From: Verrucomicrobia bacterium UBA673
Lineage (GTDB): Bacteria; Verrucomicrobiota; Verrucomicrobiia; Limisphaerales; UBA1096
Length of the DNA: 8,171 bases
Reading direction: 5' to 3'
Assembly: GCA_002299785.1 (NCBI GenBank)
Contig: DBNL01000014.1
Span: 1-8,171, forward strand
Shown: piece by piece, positions 5,967-8,171 of the stretch
Layout: every line of letters begins with the position of its first letter
How positions within the stretch are numbered: position 1 is the first letter of the stretch
Program-made: the position numbers and the translations under genes
Notes under the pieces: model-generated
The model's database searches: none
The model's input: the letters and a program-made list of their open reading frames with translations, nothing else
Told to the model about the DNA's origin: nothing

Positions 5967-6617
5967 ATGGGAGAACCAATCGTGATCGCGCTAGACGGAA
6001 CCAGCGCCAGTGGAAAAAGCACCAACGCCAAACTCGTCGCCAAGGCGCTCGGCTACGTTTACGTCGACACCGGCGCCATGTACCGAAGCCTCGCGTGGCA
6101 TTGCCTAGAGAAGGGCGTGGCGCTCGATAACGAGAAGGCGATCGCGTCGCTGTGCCGTCGCTGGAAGGCCGAGCTGCGAAACGACGATGGGTACATTCGC
6201 CTGTACGTCGACGGCTACTTGCCGGAGAAGGAAATTCGCACCGCCGAGACGAGCGCCGCCGTGCCAACCGTCGCCGCCGTACCGGGGGTACGCAAGTGGA
6301 TGAAGATCAAGCAGCGCGACTGCGCCCGGTTCGGCAACCTCGTGATGGAGGGCCGCGACATCGGCTCGAACATTTTTCCCGAGACGGACTTCAAGTATTA
6401 TCTCAACGCCTCGCTGGATGAGCGGTCCAAGCGCAGAGCCGCCGATGGCGTGGACGAAAACCTTGCCGAGAGGGACAAGCGCGACAGCCAGCGCGCCGCC
6501 GCGCCGTTAATGATTCCACTCGGCGCGCGTGTCATAGACAACTCGGCGATGACAGCCGAGGAGACCAGCACATTGATCATCAACGAGGTGCGCGAACGCC
6601 TGGAGGAGACCAAGTGA
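5967..6617 (+). CDS. cmk: Cytidylate kinase
   Basis: Cmk phosphorylates CMP and dCMP with ATP in the cytoplasm, recycling CMP from phospholipid and RNA turnover. The 216-residue product has the P-loop GTSASGKST (11-19), YVDTGAMYR (32-40, nucleotide-monophosphate side), VMEGRDIGSNIFPE (126-139), the DERSKRR basic lid segment (151-157) and RDKRDSQRAAAPL (169-181). These match the family in order and spacing at normal bacterial length. The ATG is 18 nt after aroA. A GTG a few codons downstream would trim the first strand and is unlikely. No Shine-Dalgarno is obvious. Its last codons contain the ribosome-binding site for plsC, so the two are translationally coupled. I recall cmk next to plsC also in Chlamydiae, which supports a PVC origin. 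Confidence 0.96.
   Translation: MGEPIVIALDGTSASGKSTNAKLVAKALGYVYVDTGAMYRSLAWHCLEKGVALDNEKAIASLCRRWKAELRNDDGYIRLYVDGYLPEKEIRTAETSAAVPTVAAVPGVRKWMKIKQRDCARFGNLVMEGRDIGSNIFPETDFKYYLNASLDERSKRRAADGVDENLAERDKRDSQRAAAPLMIPLGARVIDNSAMTAEETSTLIINEVRERLEETK
6602..6608 (+). promoter_or_regulatory. Strong Shine-Dalgarno inside cmk for plsC
   Basis: GGAGGAG lies 5 nt before the GTG at 6614. This decides the GTG start of plsC and explains its 4-nt GTGA overlap with the cmk stop. Confidence 0.82.
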
Positions 6618-7255
6618 CCCCGCTCTACCGGCTGGCCTGGAACACGTCTCGAATGCTGTTTCGCAACCTGTTCCGATGCCGGGTGTACCATCCCGAGCGC
6701 ATGCCACTCACCGGCCCAGTGATCATTGCCGCCAACCACGAAAGCTACCTCGACCCACCGTTTGTCGGGAGCAGTTTTCACCGTCCTATCAATTATCTCG
6801 CCCGGGAGAACCTTTTTTCCAACTGGCTTTCAGGCCCGTTCCTGAGCAGCCTCAACGCCGTGCCAGTGGATCGCGGCGGCGGTGGCGCCAAGGGCTTGAA
6901 AATCATCCTCGAACGGCTGATGAACAACAACGCCATCATCATTTTCCCCGAGGGCACGCGGACGCGTGATGGAAAAATGAAATCCGCTCAGGCCGGCATC
7001 GGCCTTACCATCATCAAGTCCCGGGCACCGGTCGTGCCGGTGCGCCTCTGGACTTACAATGCCTACGGTCGACATCGTCGCATGCCCAAATTGGTTCCTA
7101 TCGCTGTGAAGTTTGGCCACCCGATCTACTTTCGCTCGCTGCGCGAAAAAGCCGTAACCTGCCCGCGCCCGGAGTTGCGCAATCTTTACCAACAAGCCAC
7201 CGACGAAACAATGGCTTCGATCTCTGCCATGCGCCCGGTCATGGATCGAGCATGA
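6614..7255 (+). CDS. plsC: 1-acyl-sn-glycerol-3-phosphate acyltransferase
   Basis: PlsC-family enzymes acylate lysophosphatidic acid at the sn-2 position to give phosphatidic acid, at the inner face of the cytoplasmic membrane. The 213-residue protein has the HxxxxD catalytic motif as NHESYLD (41-47, His42 and Asp47), the second block NAVPVDRGGG (81-90), FPEGTRTRDG (111-120, glycerophosphate binding) and a VPVRL strand (141-145). This is the full family signature set. The N-terminus (Leu/Trp/Arg/Phe rich, residues 4-24) looks amphipathic rather than a clear transmembrane helix. The GTG start overlaps the cmk stop as GTGA with a strong Shine-Dalgarno. It is the last gene of the operon and converges on the exonuclease gene with 18 nt between stops and no visible terminator. 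The exact acyl acceptor (LPA versus another lysolipid) is not proven by sequence. Confidence 0.9.
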   Translation: MTPLYRLAWNTSRMLFRNLFRCRVYHPERMPLTGPVIIAANHESYLDPPFVGSSFHRPINYLARENLFSNWLSGPFLSSLNAVPVDRGGGGAKGLKIILERLMNNNAIIIFPEGTRTRDGKMKSAQAGIGLTIIKSRAPVVPVRLWTYNAYGRHRRMPKLVPIAVKFGHPIYFRSLREKAVTCPRPELRNLYQQATDETMASISAMRPVMDRA

Positions 7256-7273
7256 CACGCCTAGCCAAGCAGA

Positions 7274-7993
7274 TCACTTGATTCCGGCCAGTCGGACCTT
7301 CCAAATGTCAAACAGCTTGACCGTGGCGAACACATCGCGAAGGCAATACTCGGCGATCTCCCCGTAGCGCTCCTCCTCCATCAACTGGTTCACATCCATG
7401 CCAGTGACACCGTGTGACTTGGGTGAATCAACACCAAAAACCCTGCAGTAAAAATCGAGGTTGAACCGGCGCGCCGCACCGCTTCGCCCGCTGACATTGT
7501 AGAAAGTCAACTGCTCGGCGAGGTCACAGTGCGGCTCGGTGGCAAACCGATAGCCAAGCCAGTTTTTCCTCGTGATCGAAACATCGAGTTGCGCCGAGCG
7601 AAGATAGAGGAAAGGAATATCAAACTGCCGGCCGTTGAACGTCACCACCTTGTCGAAGTGTCTGGCCACCGCCCAGAATTGGTTCAGTAGTTCAACCTCG
7701 TCCATCACCGGCATGAAATCCACCCCAGTCACATCACGAGTGTTTGATTCAAAGTCATCGGCGATGAAGATCACCTGGCCACCCAGAGTCTCTGCGTTGA
7801 TCATCGCGATGCAGACCACCTGCGCAGTAAACGGCCACAGGTTCATCATCCGGGTGAGCTCCTCCCGTTTGGCCTCCTGCTCCTCACTGGTGGGCAGGTT
7901 GTTCGCGGGGCGCATCAGGTATTCCTGGGAAGATTCGTCGAACGAATCGAGCGGAACAGCGGAAGTCTCGATGTCAAAAACCAGAGTCGCCAT
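7274..7993 (-). CDS. Stand-alone DEDDy 3'-5' exonuclease (PolB-exonuclease-like, RNase H fold)
   Basis: This 239-residue protein has an RNase H-like exonuclease fold, resembling the predicted 3'-5' exonuclease group related to the proofreading domain of family-B DNA polymerases. Exo I is VFDIET (5-10, Asp7 and Glu9). Exo II is VTFNGRQFDIPFL (117-129, Asp125). Exo III is YCLRDV (216-221, with Tyr216 and Asp220 in YxxxD spacing), making it the DEDDy type. No polymerase domain is attached. The start is set at ATG 7991-7993, giving MATLVFDIET. A longer frame from 8062 would read through the terminator hairpin and adds an unlikely 23 residues. No Shine-Dalgarno is seen. Its nucleic-acid substrate (DNA repair or RNA processing) cannot be told. 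It lies downstream of the lysine-rich gene but is separated from it by a terminator. Confidence 0.85.
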   Translation of the reverse strand: MATLVFDIETSAVPLDSFDESSQEYLMRPANNLPTSEEQEAKREELTRMMNLWPFTAQVVCIAMINAETLGGQVIFIADDFESNTRDVTGVDFMPVMDEVELLNQFWAVARHFDKVVTFNGRQFDIPFLYLRSAQLDVSITRKNWLGYRFATEPHCDLAEQLTFYNVSGRSGAARRFNLDFYCRVFGVDSPKSHGVTGMDVNQLMEEERYGEIAEYCLRDVFATVKLFDIWKVRLAGIK

Positions 7994-8019
7994 GGGCGGA
8001 ATGGTGCCAAAACTTGCCC

Positions 8020-8060
8020 AAAAAAAGAAGGATGGAGGTTCCGCACGGGGCAGAACCTCC
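8020..8060 (-). terminator. Rho-independent terminator of the lysine-rich gene
   Basis: On the minus strand an 8-bp perfect stem GGAGGTTC/GAACCTCC (arms at 8053-8060 and 8034-8041, loop of 11 nt) is followed by ATCCTTC and then seven T residues (8020-8026). Polarity and position, 24 bp past the TAA of the lysine-rich gene, fit an intrinsic terminator for that gene. Transcription of the exonuclease gene should then begin downstream, from a promoter I could not identify. Confidence 0.72.
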
Positions 8061-8084
8061 AAACCGAATTCTAACCATCAATGG

Positions 8085-8171
8085 TTATTTCTTACCTTTG
8101 CGTTTTGCCTTTTTCTTGGCTTTGCGCTTGGGCGCTGCCTTCTTCTTAGCTGCCTTCTTCTTCACAGCTTT
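8085..8171 (-). CDS. C-terminus of a Lys/Ala-rich histone-like basic protein (partial)
   Basis: The last 28 codons of a minus-strand gene are visible before the window ends, finishing at TAA 8085-8087. They encode almost only Lys, Ala and Arg, including two tandem KKKAA units and a KRKAKKKAKRKGKK ending. Such tails occur on bacterial histone H1-like proteins, on HU variants, and sometimes on other nucleic-acid-binding proteins, so the main domain cannot be named. The role inferred is non-specific nucleic acid binding. The reading is supported by uninterrupted low-complexity basic coding sequence, the in-frame stop and the intrinsic terminator just downstream. The start and most of the gene are outside the window. 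Confidence 0.75.
   Translation of the reverse strand, partial: KAVKKKAAKKKAAPKRKAKKKAKRKGKK

Noticed and set aside
7994..8062. N-terminal extension of the exonuclease to an ATG at 8062.
   Set aside because: It reads through the terminator stem and T-run. The conserved start MATLVFDIET fits the ATG at 7993.

Overview
The window is a dense bacterial chromosome segment of roughly 58% G+C. It holds eight complete protein genes and the tail of a ninth. No RNA gene, CRISPR array, insertion sequence or phage module is visible. The combination suggests the PVC group, most likely Verrucomicrobiota: tyrA-aroA-cmk-plsC run in one operon, an isolated pyrH sits beside it, paired Gfo/Idh/MocA proteins lie next to an HpcH/HpaI aldolase, and a lysine-rich histone-like tail closes the window. 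The phylum is an inference from gene content and order, not from a marker gene.

Region 1 (41-2885, + strand) is a tight catabolic-looking operon. It has a degenerate Gfo/Idh/MocA-like protein, a second Gfo/Idh/MocA oxidoreductase and an HpcH/HpaI-family aldolase, with gaps of 3 and 1 nt. Strong Shine-Dalgarno sequences precede genes 2 and 3. Together they suggest oxidation of a sugar or sugar acid followed by retro-aldol cleavage of a 2-keto acid; the substrate cannot be read from sequence. Region 2 (2895-3641, - strand) is pyrH (UMP kinase), converging on the aldolase with only 9 nt between stops. Region 3 (3642-3795) is a 154-bp divergent intergenic region with a weak candidate pyrH promoter.

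Region 4 (3796-7255, + strand) is tyrA, aroA, cmk and plsC. Gaps are 2 and 18 nt, then a 4-nt GTGA overlap. It joins the shikimate/tyrosine branch to CMP phosphorylation and phosphatidic acid synthesis. Region 5 (7274-8171, - strand) holds a stand-alone DEDDy 3'-5' exonuclease, an intrinsic terminator, and upstream of it the C-terminus of a Lys/Ala-rich basic protein cut by the window edge.

The most unusual signal is at the DNA level. The palindrome TTGGCCAA occurs nine times, six of them as the full 10-mer CTTGGCCAAG, where about 0.1 eight-mers would be expected by chance. All copies lie inside genes but in two different reading frames (Leu-Gly-Gln and Leu-Ala-Lys). Protein conservation therefore does not explain them simply. 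They look like a highly iterated palindrome analogous to cyanobacterial HIP1.
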